A DNA stretch of 64,000 nucleotides, from the NCBI GenBank assembly GCA_025093985.1, contig JACAAK010000017.1, positions 124,001 through 188,000 of the forward strand, read 5' to 3'. A program made the position numbers and the translations under genes. Positions 24,029-36,074 of this stretch are shown one piece after another. The notes below the pieces were generated by a model. That model did no database searches and was not told where the DNA came from. It worked only from the letters and a program-made list of their open reading frames with translations. The number at the start of each line of letters is the position of its first letter. Within the stretch, counting starts at the first letter, position 1. This stretch comes from Calvatia gigantea. Lineage: Eukaryota; Basidiomycota; Agaricomycetes; Agaricales; Lycoperdaceae.

Positions 24029-25744
24029 ATGCGCTTGCCTTTGGCTCTCACCGCTTTACTCACTACAGTACCAACCTTGGCTACCGTGATTCCCTCCCCC
24101 CGAATTGGGACAGTCATCCCGCTCAACAAGCGCGCAAATATACTTGTGGACGAACAAGGTGTTGTCAAACCTGAAGTACTGAAAAAGCAGGTCAACCAAG
24201 TCATAAGGTGAGGATATGCAAGTCGAGTTTGTCGTGGAGCCAGGTTATGCTGACTCCTAGTATCAATAGCAAACTCAACCGCGGGTTTCAAGCTTATCAA
24301 AGGAACACTGGGCAACGCCATCCCGGGTATACAGAGACATTACAAGCAAGAGCTACAGGCGCTGATCCCCTTGTGGATAATAATCAACTTGGAGAGCTGT
24401 GGCACGGAGCGATTTCAGTTGGCACACCGCCAAGGCAATTTACAGGCCAGTAGTTCATTGTTCTATAGAACGCAAAAACTGAACAATCTCGAATATAGTC
24501 ATTTTTGATACTGGTTCGTATGAGCGCTTAGTTGAGATGGCTCGAGGCACCGCTGCAATAATCATGCGTCTCGCTTATAGGGGCCAGCGATACATTCTTG
24601 CCTGCCGTGAACTGCGGGCTTACCTGCCAAGGGCATCAGCTCTACGACCCTGCGAAAAGCTTCACTGGCAGTGATCAACACCGCACGTTCAGTATTGCTT
24701 TCTTAAGTGGTGCCATTGCGCAAGGCGAAATATTCCGAGAAACGGTTACTGTCAGCGGATTGACGGTAATGGTCCCATTTCGCTCGAGATTTATAAAAGT
24801 ATCCTCACCCTAGTTTTATTCCACAAGGCAGTTGGCCAGGCTTTTGGAGCTGCGACGCAGTATTCTGCTCAATTCCAATCTGACCAGTTCCCTGCCGATG
24901 GTCTTCTGGGGATGGCGTTCCCGCAAATCTCGGCGTTCCGGGAAGAACCATTCTTCCACAGTCTGATTTTTCAGGGAAGAGTCACCGCTGCAGAGTTTGG
25001 CTTCAAGTTGACGGTTGCAGGACCTTCTGAACTGTTCTTGGGCGGCGTCAATCCTAACTTGTTCACAGGGAATTTCACAAACGTTGGCGTCACACAACAG
25101 GTTGCATATCACACCCTATATTGACACTATGGGACGACAACTGATAGTGCACTTACAGGGTTTTTGGCAAGTAAATTTGGATGCCGTCAATACCAATGGC
25201 AAGGCTGCGGTCTCGGGAAAACAGGCGATTCTTGATACGGGAACGGCTTTCATCATTGCGCCAGAAGATCAGGTTGCTCAGTTCTACGCTGCTATCCCTG
25301 GGTCACGGCCCGCGTCGACTTTGGGAGATGGATTCTTCACCTGTGAGTTATTCCACTGCAGAATCCGCGTTTCTGAGTGCCGAATGTCTATCCTTAGTCC
25401 CCTGTAACACAAATCCTAACGTCAGCCTAACTTTTGGAGGAAAGCAATTCGCCATTCCCCTGAACTCTTTCAACCTTGGCCAGCCTTCTACTGGATCTCC
25501 AGATTGTATTGGCGGCATTATTGGAGTCTCTATCGGGCTCAGTTGTGAGTTATATATATATATATATATTAGCTGGATGTGATGGCTTATGATTATGGTA
25601 GCCTGGGTAATTGGAAATAATTTCTTGACCAACGTCTACACCAGTGTGTAATTTCTCATGGTAGACAGGAATGAGACGCTGACACTCTGCTGCTCAGAAT
25701 TTGATGTTGGTAACAGCCAAGTTGGCTTTGCGCGACTTGCTTGA
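24029..25744 (+). CDS. Secreted aspartic protease (peptidase family A1, pepsin-like)
   Basis: Acid endopeptidase, probably secreted. Nine exons (24029-24207, 24261-24445, 24499-24517, 24588-24765, 24828-25100, 25159-25342, 25398-25544, 25602-25643, 25698-25744) sum to exactly 418 codons, giving 417 aa. The start MRLPLALTALLTTVPTLA is a signal peptide, followed by a propeptide to about residue 100. The first active-site motif VIFDTGSSDTF is split over a 19-nt exon; the second is AILDTGTAF. Late strands include FLGGVNPNLFTGNF and the C-terminal WVIGNNFL then DVGNSQVGFARLA. The intron at 24446-24498 needs a GC donor to keep frame into VIFDTGS. The acceptor after the first DTGS is the ccag ending at 24587, not the tag a few bases earlier, which would break frame. 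A decayed copy follows. Confidence 0.88.
25550..25569. repeat. (TA)n microsatellite in a protease intron
   Basis: About ten TA units lie right after the GTGAGT donor of the 25545-25601 intron. It is a short simple repeat likely to vary in length; the donor and acceptor themselves are intact. Confidence 0.9.
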
Positions 25745-25824
25745 ATCGGGGATATAAGGTCTTGTGTTCATCTTAGCTACCTACGTAATTTCGCGCTCGT
25801 TCAATCATGTGTCCATTTTATGTA

Positions 25825-27640
25825 ATTTCCAACCATTAACGCGGGATTTATGCAACGGAATGGAGTACGCATGTGTGTACGTATGAGGCTAAAACATCTC
25901 CTCGTCAAATCACCAACCACTTGGGCAGAAAGAGATCACATCACGTTCGACGATGATGGGTCTCGGCATAAAAGTATGAACCGACGGTTCCATAAGGGCT
26001 TTGATCCGACTTCGGCGTATCCTGAGTGTATCAAAGATGCGCTATAAGTACGAATGGGTTCTTTAATATGGCAGTCGATGTTCCCAACACACACAGGAGG
26101 ACATTGATGAGGTGATATTGTAACAAGGGTCAACGATGGCGATCAAGAACAATCATAAACAGTGCCTTGGGGGGGGGCATTGAGTCCAATCCCTTCTTTT
26201 TTTACTCTTTAGTTTTGGTGATGCGGTGGACTGGGAAGTCTGTCCCTGGCTATGTCAACTTTTCACAAGACTCGGTCGCCTGGTCCAGGGAACAATACAT
26301 CTTCTTTAGGGTCCTATTCCGAAGCCGGAAATCAATCTAGGAGCTACCGCCGAGGAGGAAACTGCCGGACCTCAGATGCCCTTCTTCACCAATATTCTAG
26401 TGTCCAGTGGGTACTTGTTCCTTCTCATGTCATGTCATCTGAAATTCACCCGTAGCTCCCACGTAGGCCCTTTCCGTGGCTGTGAATAACAAACATTAAA
26501 CGAGGAGGCAACACACCGTATAGTTCCGCCGTGGTACACAGATGGCCGAACCAAGTTTTGCATTCCTTTGATTTTGCGTTTTGTTCTCCTAGAAAACCCT
26601 CTTCCTCCCCGCTCCATCGCACAAACAGGAACATTGCCTATTTATTAATATCACACTCCCTCGCACGAGGAACCATCATCATCCCGAAGGATCCTGCGTT
26701 GATGCCGGTTCGCAGACACAGATTAGGGAGCGAGGGCTAATTACCATACCATGTCCTCTGTTCTCATCTTTTTGATCGATACTCGGATCTTCCAGTCCGA
26801 TCAGGAGATGCGCTTGTTCCTGGTTTTTATTGCTTTATTTACTGCAGTATCAATTTTGGCGGCTGTGATTCCTTTCCCTGGATCGGGATAGTCACACCAC
26901 TCAACAAGCGTGCTGAAAGGCGGGTCGACAAGTGATAATGTGAGCTCGGCAGGCCGAATAGTAAATAGTTGCGGGACCGGGTATACTCGTTCCTTGCCTC
27001 GATAGCAAACCTGACTGCGCGGCTTCTGAAGCTTATTGAAGAAACACCGGGAAACGCCATCCAGGGCCATACGAAGCTGTTACAGGCAAAAGTCTATGGG
27101 TGCTATTACACTTGTGGATGATCAGGAAGTGTTAGGGTCTGGACCAACTTTAGTTGGCACTGCCGAGTCGGAGTCAAGTGGTTCATCATATCATTGGACA
27201 TAAAGCTGACGGTCGGAAATTTGTATGGTTGATTTCGATACTGGTTCGTATGAGTACGCAATCGAAATGACTCGACGCACGGTTGTGTTTGAGGAGCCTG
27301 GGACTTGTTCTTGCCTGACGCGAACTACGGTTTTGCTTGCCAAGGACATCACCTTTTGACCCTGCTATGTAAAAGTTTCACCGCTCGTGATCAACGACGC
27401 AGATATTCCAGGATACTGGTTATTTGAGCGGATTGACAGTATGTCCTACGTTTCTCGAGATTTCTGGGAATATCCACACCTTAATCCCTGAAGATTGTTG
27501 TGCAAGGCACCTTGGCCAAATTGTTTGAGCAGCAGCGCAATATTCTGGATGGCTTGTTCTGGCCCTGGCTCGACGTTGGTAACAGCCAAGTTGACTTCAC
27601 ACGACTGGCTTGGATTGCCCCCCACACTCATCTTACAGCC
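25825..27640. repeat. Tandem duplicate of the aspartic protease region
   Basis: This segment parallels 23030-25760 in order: upstream block, signal peptide region, first active-site exon and final exon. The duplicate has lost several internal stretches and is shorter (about 1.8 kb against 2.7 kb). Identity is highest in the upstream part and at the last exon. Confidence 0.75.
26808..27613 (+). pseudogene. Decayed aspartic protease (A1) copy
   Basis: The ATG at 26808 aligns with the start of the intact gene, and the following leader is clearly homologous but rich in C-to-T changes. A stop interrupts the propeptide region soon after. Recognisable later pieces are the DTGS codons with their GTATGA donor near 27236-27250, a LFLP...CQGH piece near 27307-27350, and the last exon reading DVGNSQVDFTRLAW near 27573-27613, where the stop TGA has become TGG. 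The second active-site region is missing. It cannot encode a working enzyme. Confidence 0.8.
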
Positions 27641-27694
27641 TTACCTCTGTAATCTGATTTAGCGTTCGACTGACTACTGGAAACCATATATGGG

Positions 27695-27717
27695 TGACGT
27701 CACGCGTTCGTCACGTG
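27695..27717. promoter_or_regulatory. CRE and E-box-like sites upstream of ArgRS
   Basis: TGACGTCA at 27695-27702 is a perfect CRE/ATF palindrome, and CACGTG at 27712-27717 (in GTCACGTG) is a perfect E-box. Such sites bind bZIP and bHLH factors in fungi and are plausible promoter elements for an aminoacyl-tRNA synthetase gene. They lie 235-257 bp before the ATG. Function is inferred from motif and position only. Confidence 0.5.
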
Positions 27718-27951
27718 CAGACTAATTTATTTCTGTTTTCTTTTTTTTCCGTGTTTGTGACTCGGAACGGGCGTTATCGATTATCATACTTTATTCGTTT
27801 TAAATCCGTCAAACTGGCGTCCTTTCTTTTCCAAATCCGATCACTCTCCCGTTTCCGGCCTCTATTTCATTCACAACCACATCAACGACAAATTCAACTA
27901 ACAACTCATCACTTCACATTTCGTAGATTTCCTCTTTCACGACAATACACT

Positions 27952-30003
27952 ATGTCGTCCGCGGCTGTGAATACCACTACTAGGACACCCTTACCAACTG
28001 TACCGGAGACAGATCCCTCTCGATGCGTACTTGACTCATACCGGATAGCCATAGCCCAAGTCGTTGGAGAAGCATTGGGGCTAAGTGTCGAGCAAGTGTA
28101 TCCTGGAGTCCAATATGGAAAAAAGGGCATCGACTTTACAGTGGCGTTGCCCAGGTTCAGGCTTCCAGGCCCCGTTAACGACTTGGCCAAAAAAGTGATC
28201 GAAAAAGTGCGGCGCCTTCCTCTTCAGAATTCTCGCTCGCCATTAACGAACTGATACACTGCGTGTATATGGGTGTATAGTTCCAACCAAACGACTATCT
28301 CGAATCCATCCAACACGATAAAGCCTTCCTGCACTTCATGCTAAACTCAAAAAACCTCGCGAGGGACGTCCTCACGCAGGTGCACGATCTCAACGACCAA
28401 TACGGCACGAACGAGACTGGTAAAGGCAAAAAAGTCCTCATCGAGTATTCTTCTCCGAACATCGCAAAGTCTTTCCATGTCGGACATTTGAGGAGTACGA
28501 TTATCGGCGCTTTCGTTACGAATTTGTATCGGACGTGTGGATGGGAAGCTATTGGACTTAATTATTTGGGCGATTGGGGTACACAGGTACGTTTTTGCTT
28601 GTGTGTTGTTAACCCGGGCCCACACCACAGAAAGGACTGACACATTCTTTTTTTTTTTTTAAAAAAAAAAAAGTTCGGCCTAATCGCAGTCGGTTTCGAA
28701 AAATACGGCAACAAAGAACTCCTCCGAAAAGACACAATCAAACACCTCTTCGATATCTACGTCCAAATCAACAAAGACGCCGAAGCAGATCCGCAAGTCA
28801 AAGCAGACGCAGCGGCATGGTTCAGGCGTATGGAGAACCAAGAACCCGAAGCATTAGAAAATTGGAAAGAGTGGCGAGAGTTGAGTGTGAAGAAGTACGA
28901 AAGTGAATATGATAGGTTGAATGTGCATTTTGAGGTGTATATGGGGGAGAGTGAGGTTCCGCAGGCGCAGATGGATAAAGCGTTGGAGAGGTTGACGGAG
29001 ATGGGGTTGATTGAGGAGAATGAAGGGGCTAAGTTGATTAATTTGGAGAAGTGGAATTTGGGGAAGGCTGTTGTGCGGAAACGAGGTACGTGTTTGTGTT
29101 GGCATAAATTTTGCGGCGATGATAATGGGAGAGTGTAGATGGGACCTCGATTTACTTGACTCGTGATATTGGTGGCGCGATCGAACGATACGAGAAATAT
29201 AAACCGGACAAGTTGATCTACGTCGTCTCGTCTCAACAAGATCTTCACCTCGCGCAGTTTTTTAAAGTACTCCAACTTATGGAGTTCCCTTGGGCTAAAG
29301 ACCTCTTACACATTAACTACGGCCTCGTCGGTGGAATGAGCACGCGAAAAGGCACCGTTGTGTTTTTGGAACAGATTATCCAGGAAGCAACTCAGGTCAT
29401 GCACGAACAAATGCAGAAGAATGAAGAAAAATACGCTGCGATCGAAGATCCTGAAACAATAAGTCGGGAAATTGGGATTACAGGTATCAAAATTCAAGAC
29501 ATGGCTGCGAAGCGGTGCGTTTTTATTAGCTTATCCCTCCACACCCCTAACATGGCACGACACTGGTTAGAATCAACAACTACACCTTCAACTGGGACCG
29601 CATGCTCTCCTTCGAAGGCGACACAGGCCCCTACCTCCAATACGCACACGTCCGGCTCGCATCCATCGGTCGTAAAAACCCACACCTCCTCCCCCTCCCA
29701 CCACCTTCCTCCATCAACACCTCCCACCTCACATCATACCCCCAAGCCCGTGAAATCATATTCCTCCTTGGTACCTACCCAGATGTTATCTTAACAGCAC
29801 TCAAAACACACGAACCGAGTGGGGTAGTGACGTTTTTGTTTAGACTTGCACATGCGATTTCGAGTGCGTGGGATGTGGTGATTGTGATGGGGGAGAAGGA
29901 TGAGGAGAAGGCGACGGCGAAGATGTTTTTGTTTGAGATGGCTAGGGTGGTTATTGCTGCTGGGATGAGGTTGTTGAGTATTAGGCCGCTGGAGAGGATG
30001 TGA
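27952..30003 (+). CDS. Arginyl-tRNA synthetase, class I
   Basis: Charges tRNA-Arg with arginine, in the cytosol and perhaps also in mitochondria. Five exons (27952-28206, 28281-28586, 28674-29085, 29139-29514, 29571-30003) give 593 aa in frame, close to the yeast enzyme. The N-terminal Add-1-like domain is followed by the HIGH-type motif SFHVGHLRST after SSPNIAK, then NYLGDWGTQ. The KMSKS equivalent is GGMSTRKGTVVF, typical of eukaryotic ArgRS. The C-terminal anticodon-binding domain has SFEGDTGPYLQYAHVRL and ends IRPLERM. The reading frame stays open, without any ATG, for 86 codons upstream from 27694. The gene marks the left edge of the duplicated F-box array. Confidence 0.96.
28648..28672. 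repeat. T13-A12 palindromic tract at a 3' splice site
   Basis: Thirteen T followed directly by twelve A, ending at the AAG acceptor of ArgRS intron 2 (28587-28673). The two halves can pair completely in RNA. The T run doubles as the polypyrimidine tract. Confidence 0.85.
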
Positions 30004-30629
30004 GGAATGTGTTTACCTTAATACCCGTAGCATCTGGTGGATAGATGTAGATGCGGCGATGGAATAATTAATGTTTCTGTTTATGCACCACCCCTTGTGT
30101 GTATCCCTTCGTTGAAGTGCCGTCAATCCTTCTTTTTACGTTGGCACCGATGGTCATGGAAACGCAACACGGAACATGTCTTCGTTCATCTCGGAGGCCT
30201 ATGTGAGGAGCGAGTTCAGTTCGCACTCAGTAGGAGGCTTTTTGAGCTCCATTGATACAGATGCATGGGGATCCCTCTGGCAACGGAGTATATATCATGC
30301 TGTTCCCTTGGCTGAGAGGTTGGCAACTAGTATCCAAGATTGTTGTACTGGCAACAATTGGCTGTCGGTATCATTCTATCTCAGCTCAAACGAGGGGTTG
30401 GCGACGACACTGCGGTGTGAACAAGACGATACACAAAACAGGAAGTGCGTTACGATTGTTCATCGTGTCCATTGGGCTCTCAACCACATCATGAAGGGCA
30501 TCTGGGTATCCAGCCGACAATCAATTACCCCCGTTGACCTGTTGATTCCGAATGCCTGATACTCCTGAGTTATATTTCTACAATTTTATCGGGCAGATCA
30601 CGTTTTCATCGTTCAACGTTCACAATATG

Positions 30630-32148
30630 TTATATTTCTAACACGAAGAATCATTTTATTATTTAGCATAAGGATACGCCCAGAGGCTTCATCACATCCC
30701 ACCAAATCCAAGAATCCCCGGCTTGAAAATTTTCGCACACTTGCATGAGAATCTACCCGAATTTTGCTTCCCTCGTGGGTTGAAGGTAATAATGCCCATG
30801 GAATGGTCCTTTTGCAGTATAAACATGACCGAAAGCCCTGAGACCTGAACGTAATCTTGAACGACATCAAGAGGAATTCTCCTCACGCTTGGTGGCAAGC
30901 CAACTTCATGGGGTACTTGGAGTACATCAATGCTACCTTGGCACGTCGTAACGATGTAAGCGCGGCAGGTGGTCGGTGTACAACTGAGACATCCACAATG
31001 TTGGGACTAGGGTGCAATGGAAGGCGGAACAGGGTTTCCAGAGCCAAGGACTGCTGAGTCGGTTGGTATATGGATGCTGAAAATCTCAGCGTGTGCTTCC
31101 GAGTCCTGTGATCACTACCAATCGGTTGCCCGGCAGAGGAATTATCTAGACCGGGCGCAGTCGTCAGGTATGGATCCGTGACTGCATGCAGGTATACTCA
31201 CTGTCCGCAGCCGTTGAATACTCCCACACAAACAGTCTTGATCCAGGCTCCGAGTACCGAAAAATATGGATCCTTCCAAGTTTCGACTGCACCTTTTTTG
31301 TACCAACACCGTTCGACAACATAGTCGCTTCCAAGCTTGCAGTCGACTTTTCGTACAAGGACCGGGACACATCAGAGTAACCGAGTGGTTTCGCGACCCA
31401 GGTACTGTCGGCGGTTTGCCCTTGGAAGTCTAATTGATAGATACATATGCGGCTGGAGTCTTGTATTCAAATCATGAATGAGGCGGGGAGGGCGGGTTGA
31501 AATCAAGGACTCACCGAGATGCTCTGTATTGTTATGAAGTGCCATTCGAAGGGAAAGCCATGGTTTTGACGAGTCGATCCATATTGCATGATCAGTTCAA
31601 AGGGTCCACATAGTGACCATAGGTAGGTGCGGTGGACCTCCTCAAAGAGCACCTGTGGCTCTGAATCAGGTTTGTCCAGGTCGATCACGTAGACAGTGGC
31701 CATCAACATTATCGAGAAACCACCTTCCTCCGGGAAGAAGCTGGAAACGACCGTTTGTATGGAATTCGACATTGATTTTCCGCGAGCGGAATGTGGATGG
31801 ATTTGGGTTACGCCATTTTTCTTGAATTTGTAGCCGTTTTATGACCCTTCGCTCGAGCTCCTCCACCGAGTAATTTTCAGTGGGACATTCAAGGACCGGT
31901 GCACCGAATCTGAGCAACAGCTCAGGAGATTTGGAAATTCCTACGAGGTGTGTTCTTGTGATTGCGCGCAAGTGTTTGCATGTCTGAGTAGACGGTTGAT
32001 CAAATTCGAGCATGAAATCTCATGGAAAGAGATAACCCACCGATTTAATTGCAAGTAGACTTTTGCAATCCAAAAGGTTAAGTATTTCATCTAGAAGTTC
32101 ATCAGGAAGAGCGAGCAAGGTCGGTGCAAAGTTGGGTATTTTGCTCAT
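30630..32148 (-). pseudogene. F-box protein copy A, multiply frameshifted
   Basis: Homologous throughout to intact copy G. The start MSKIPNFAPTLLALPDELL and F-box are clear, but the frame breaks at least five times: a one-base loss after the codons for LLAIKSVG (premature stop), and one-base gains in the VDGHVYVID segment, the cysteine-rich middle (near 30960), the KQN-W segment (near 30753) and the last codons. It cannot encode the full protein. Confidence 0.85.
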
Positions 32149-32543
32149 GAGGATAATCCTAAGATTCAAGTGAGAATGTTGAAACACAAGCAGACAAAGG
32201 CTGAAGTCAACCTCATTCAACTGAAAGGGAACTAGATGTGTTAATTAAAGTGTGCTGGATGAACGTGTGAGGATCCCCTGCTTTCAAGGCAGGGGGGGCG
32301 GTAGTGCCTTAGGACTGATGAGAGGGTTTCTTAGTTGTAGCCTACCTCGAGGGACTGCGATCGGGCCCGCGTTGCATTCCGGAGATGCGCAATAGGACTC
32401 TGAAGTGAATTTAAAAAAAAAAAAGTTAATTAAAGTGTAGTGAAATTCCAGAGCCAAGACGAAAAATGTGACGACGTGACAAGATATGCAATGCAATTTA
32501 TGTCAATTAAAACGCGGAGGACAAATATTATGTATTAGAGCTG

Positions 32544-33122
32544 CTAAAATGTTTCCTCCTCGTCAACTGCCTGCTCCGCCCTCGGGTACTTCGAAACCCT
32601 CCCTGGTGTGTTAGGTATACGGGAATGAATAAACAACAGTTTTGGGGGTGCTCACCTCGGTCGAATACAGAATTTTCTGAATCTCACGCAGTGTGTTATC
32701 GTCTTTACCCTCTGCCTCGAGCGTCTCCAGTTGTGCCCGTGCCAAAATTTCAATGTCGCGAAGCTAGTGAGAAATACCAAAAAAAATTCAGCATAGGAGT
32801 TCCCTATAGGCAGCCGAGTAGTAAGATCACCTTTGCAAAGTAGAAACCTCGTTCCTTCTCAAGGACCCTCCAAGTGCGAACTGAGCTCTTTAACCTGTGC
32901 CTGCAAGTGATTCACAGTCTCACTGGACTGAGCACTCCCAGACCTAAACCCACCCACAGGAATCCTACCTCCCACACGTCCCGCACCACCACTCCCCGCA
33001 CTCAACCCAGTCGCACTCCTCCCTCCACCAACAGGCCCAATCGTCGCCGGAGCACCCTCCACCGCAACCCCCTTCCTCCTCGCAACAGGATCATACCCCT
33101 GTCCACCAAAATTCCCATCCCA
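32544..33122 (-). pseudogene. EB1/Mal3 3' gene fragment (first copy)
   Basis: Copy of the last part of the EB1 gene from the linker codons DGNFGGQGYDPVARRKG through the EBH exons to the stop. The CH (microtubule-binding) domain is absent. Homology with the complete gene stops abruptly at 33122, where unrelated sequence begins. One-base gains in the EBH part (an extra G in the ggaccc stretch near 32862) and in the last exon break the frame. Confidence 0.88.
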
Positions 33123-34276
33123 TAGATTTAATTTAACCCAATGAACAACGCCAGTGACCGAAAGGCATGCGGCTGGGGCGACCCGTCCCGCGTTCCCCCT
33201 TCGGATCACACACCTGGTCGTCGGGAACATTTCCAAGGTCCCGATTCTCCACTCCCAACACTCGCAGCACTACGTTCTGTTTGCTTATAGTGCACAACAT
33301 GATATTCATTTCACGACTACCTTAGCCTACTCGTTGCTACTCAGTGCAAGATACTCTTTCCACTGTCAGGAGCACAGAGCGAGTTGAAAATGGGATAGTC
33401 AGCCACACATCCTCAAACAATGATTTTTGCCACCCTTATCCATATCTAGCACCATATACAGGTTTGCTGGAGCAGGACTATGTATCCTCTAGCTCACCAA
33501 GAATGATCAGGCCCATTGAAGCTACGAGGTTCTCCAATCAGTGCATTAGTTGTCATCCCTCCTGGATATCCCGTTGGCAAGTCAGAAGTGCTCCTGATGA
33601 GCACGCCAATGTTCTTGATACACGAGGCGCAAGGGTCATTGGACATGTGTATTACCGGGACTCGGAAGATCAGGGAGGCAGGTATTGAGGGCACCAATAA
33701 CCATGAAAGTGGTTATCAATTGAGGTAACAAACTCTTTAGGAGAGAACCATTGTATGCGAAGCGAAGATCAAATCGCTTCACCTACCAAGACTGACGTAA
33801 CCCCCGCTCACGATAATCCCTTGTTCCACCTGCAACTGAGATGGGCACAAGCGGCAGTGATGGTTTCGGTGATGTCATTCGTGGCAAGTAATGGTCCGAT
33901 AAGCAACATGTCTTTCGCAAGGCTCACGTTTCCTGGTAAGGTCCACCAATTTCGGAAGGGGAAACCTCGAGTTGGGCACGACAACAGCATTTTTAGGGGG
34001 CGTTATCAACGTGCAATCATACAGCCCTTCACACAGAAACACGAGAAAGCATCCGAATGATTTCTGCGGAAGGGAAAGCACGCTGTTTGCAACCAGGCTA
34101 CCCAGAAAAATGGCAGGAAAAGGTCTTGAGCTGGCAAAAAGCACGCAGACCCTTTTTTCTGGACGCAATCTTTATCGTTCAGCTCGTTTGGTTGCGGCTG
34201 TATAAAGGGGTGAGGTGGGAGAGTGGCGAAAACCGCCGAACACCTTCAGTATCCAATTTAAACGTCCTCTACTGTA
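33123..34276. other. Spacer of array block 1 with unassigned frames
   Basis: Repeated at 45993-47110. Both strands have open frames, but none is recognised, and those in this copy are broken relative to the other copy (one extra base near 33936, plus a roughly 35-bp segment near 33790 absent from the second copy). Confidence 0.5.
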
Positions 34277-36074
34277 ATGCCACTCATCCAAAAATCTTCC
34301 AATCGTCAGAACCAAATTTCGGGTTAGCGCCCACTCCCCTTTACCGGATGTGTAACTGCGCTCAGCTTGTTGCCCTCCCAGGAAAGCCCGACCTTGGTGA
34401 AAAGTCTCCTCAGAATCAGACCCACCATCATGGTGAGAACGAAGGTACCTTCTCTCTCACCACTTGGTAAGGGCCGCCACTCATCTCTTTTTAGCCGAAC
34501 TTAGTCTCACCGATCAAGTCAGAACATTTTGGGACAAGGATTGGAAGGCCCCGAGCATCGCTAAGAACTTACCTGTTGGAGGGACTGGTCCGACTGGAAC
34601 GGCTGCGAAGCTTCGCACCGACGCCCTCCAGAAACTCATGAAAGCGATTGGGGCACATGTACCTTTGTCTCCAACAGGGCTTAAGACAGGGAAAGACCGC
34701 GAGGATTGTCTGAACGCAATCAGATCTTACATTGACCACGAAAACAACGATGTCTTGGGTTTTATAGAACTCGTTCAAGATCAAAGATTTGAACGAACTT
34801 CACCTCAGAGTGTGTTATATCTATTTCCGCTAAAATCGGTGTTTGATTGACTCGCTCTTTTCAGTTACGCAGCTTCAGCAAGATCACAAGTGAAGATGTG
34901 ATACTGTCCCAAACCGCTCTATTTATTAGGAACCCCCTCGAAGTCGCCCTTCTTCTCCTTTGGTTGGGGCGGAACCCCCAGGTGCTTTCGCTCGCCATGC
35001 CGACATCTGATCAGGTACAGATATTCAAGGCACTAATTCTGTGTTTTACAGGATTTTTCCATCAGTCGGTGAGAGTCCCCCCCCCTCAATCAATCCTTTT
35101 AAGATGCTCATTACACCAAAGTCCGAACAGGTAGCCGTCATGAAGGTCGCTGGCTATAACCTTCTCCTTCGATACGCAAACCAGAACTTGTGTGCGAAGT
35201 ATTACCCCGAGCTTCCTCTCTTCGGTCTCTCCTCAGAAGAATCACCCGCAGAGGTCGTGGCTTGGACCAAAGAGCAGAAGTACAAATATCTTCTGACTGG
35301 CAGGGCGGATGGATTTATTGTGACTTTGATGAGTAAAGAGGGCAAGACGAGAGAGCGGAAGGCCTTGGTAGGGTCGGATTATGAGGATATATTGTCTGGA
35401 ATCTGTGAGTATCCCTCAAAGCTAAGAACCTAGAAGTTGTTGAGCATACGACAGATAAGTCTGATGAGGCTCCAAAATATGAGACTCTGCTGAAGAACCT
35501 GGGTAGTATCGTTGAGGAAGGGAACGACGAGCTATCCTACGAAATCGTTCTCCTCGAGGCAAAGAGACTCCAGTTACCCTGTGAGTGGCGCAATGTTTGA
35601 TCGGATAATCTGGTGATTTGACTCGTTTCCCTTAGACAAATCAATTGAGAAGTTGATAGACTCCCGACTTACCTTACACCTCAAGCAAATAATCTCTGAG
35701 TGTGCAGCCATGTAAGTTGTTCTTTTTTCGATGGTGAGCTTGGGCCTGACGATTTGCATAGCAAAGAATATGGCCCAGAAAAATGCCAGATCTTGAAATT
35801 TATCCTCTCTGATGGCGATTGTTGGGTTTTTGGTTTACTTCAGGACCCAGATTCCGCCACAAGCGAGCGAGGTGCTCAACGTGAATGCTTTTTCACTATC
35901 CTCAATAACGCGGGACATAGGGAGGTAGAAAGTGTGGTGAGGACTTCTCGCAACGTGGGTATGTGAGACGGCGGCTGTCATTTTGGCCTCATTTGACTTT
36001 TCTAGATGGTCGTTCCGGGCTGACGTTTTGCTCAAGCTCTTCCAATCCTTCAGTGACGGCGAGGACTCTATGTG
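34277..36074 (+). pseudogene. PD-(D/E)XK-like hypothetical gene, copy 1 (frameshifted)
   Basis: Same gene as 47111-48921. Exons 34277-34322, 34382-34444 and 34495 onward encode MPLIQKSSNRQNQ, then ELSLTDQVRTFWDKDW; later exons carry LLTGRADGFIV, YEIVLLEAKRLQ and CWVFGLLQDPD. One extra A near 34791 shifts the frame at the end of exon 3 (RFER instead of RFDE), and an extra T in the last exon (near 36019) makes a stop after MVVPG. It keeps the putative active-site codons but is probably dead. It is convergent with F-box copy B. Confidence 0.7.

Noticed and set aside
24518..24600. Apparent frameshift in the protease active-site region (DTGS then a shifted frame)
   Set aside because: Using the ccag ending at 24587 as acceptor, instead of the tag seven bases earlier, restores DTGSSDTF, and the exon total becomes an exact multiple of three.
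34057..34470. 137-codon plus-strand frame as first exon of the nuclease-like gene
   Set aside because: In the second copy the same stretch has an early stop, whereas the MPLIQK start at 34277/47111 with two short introns works in both copies.
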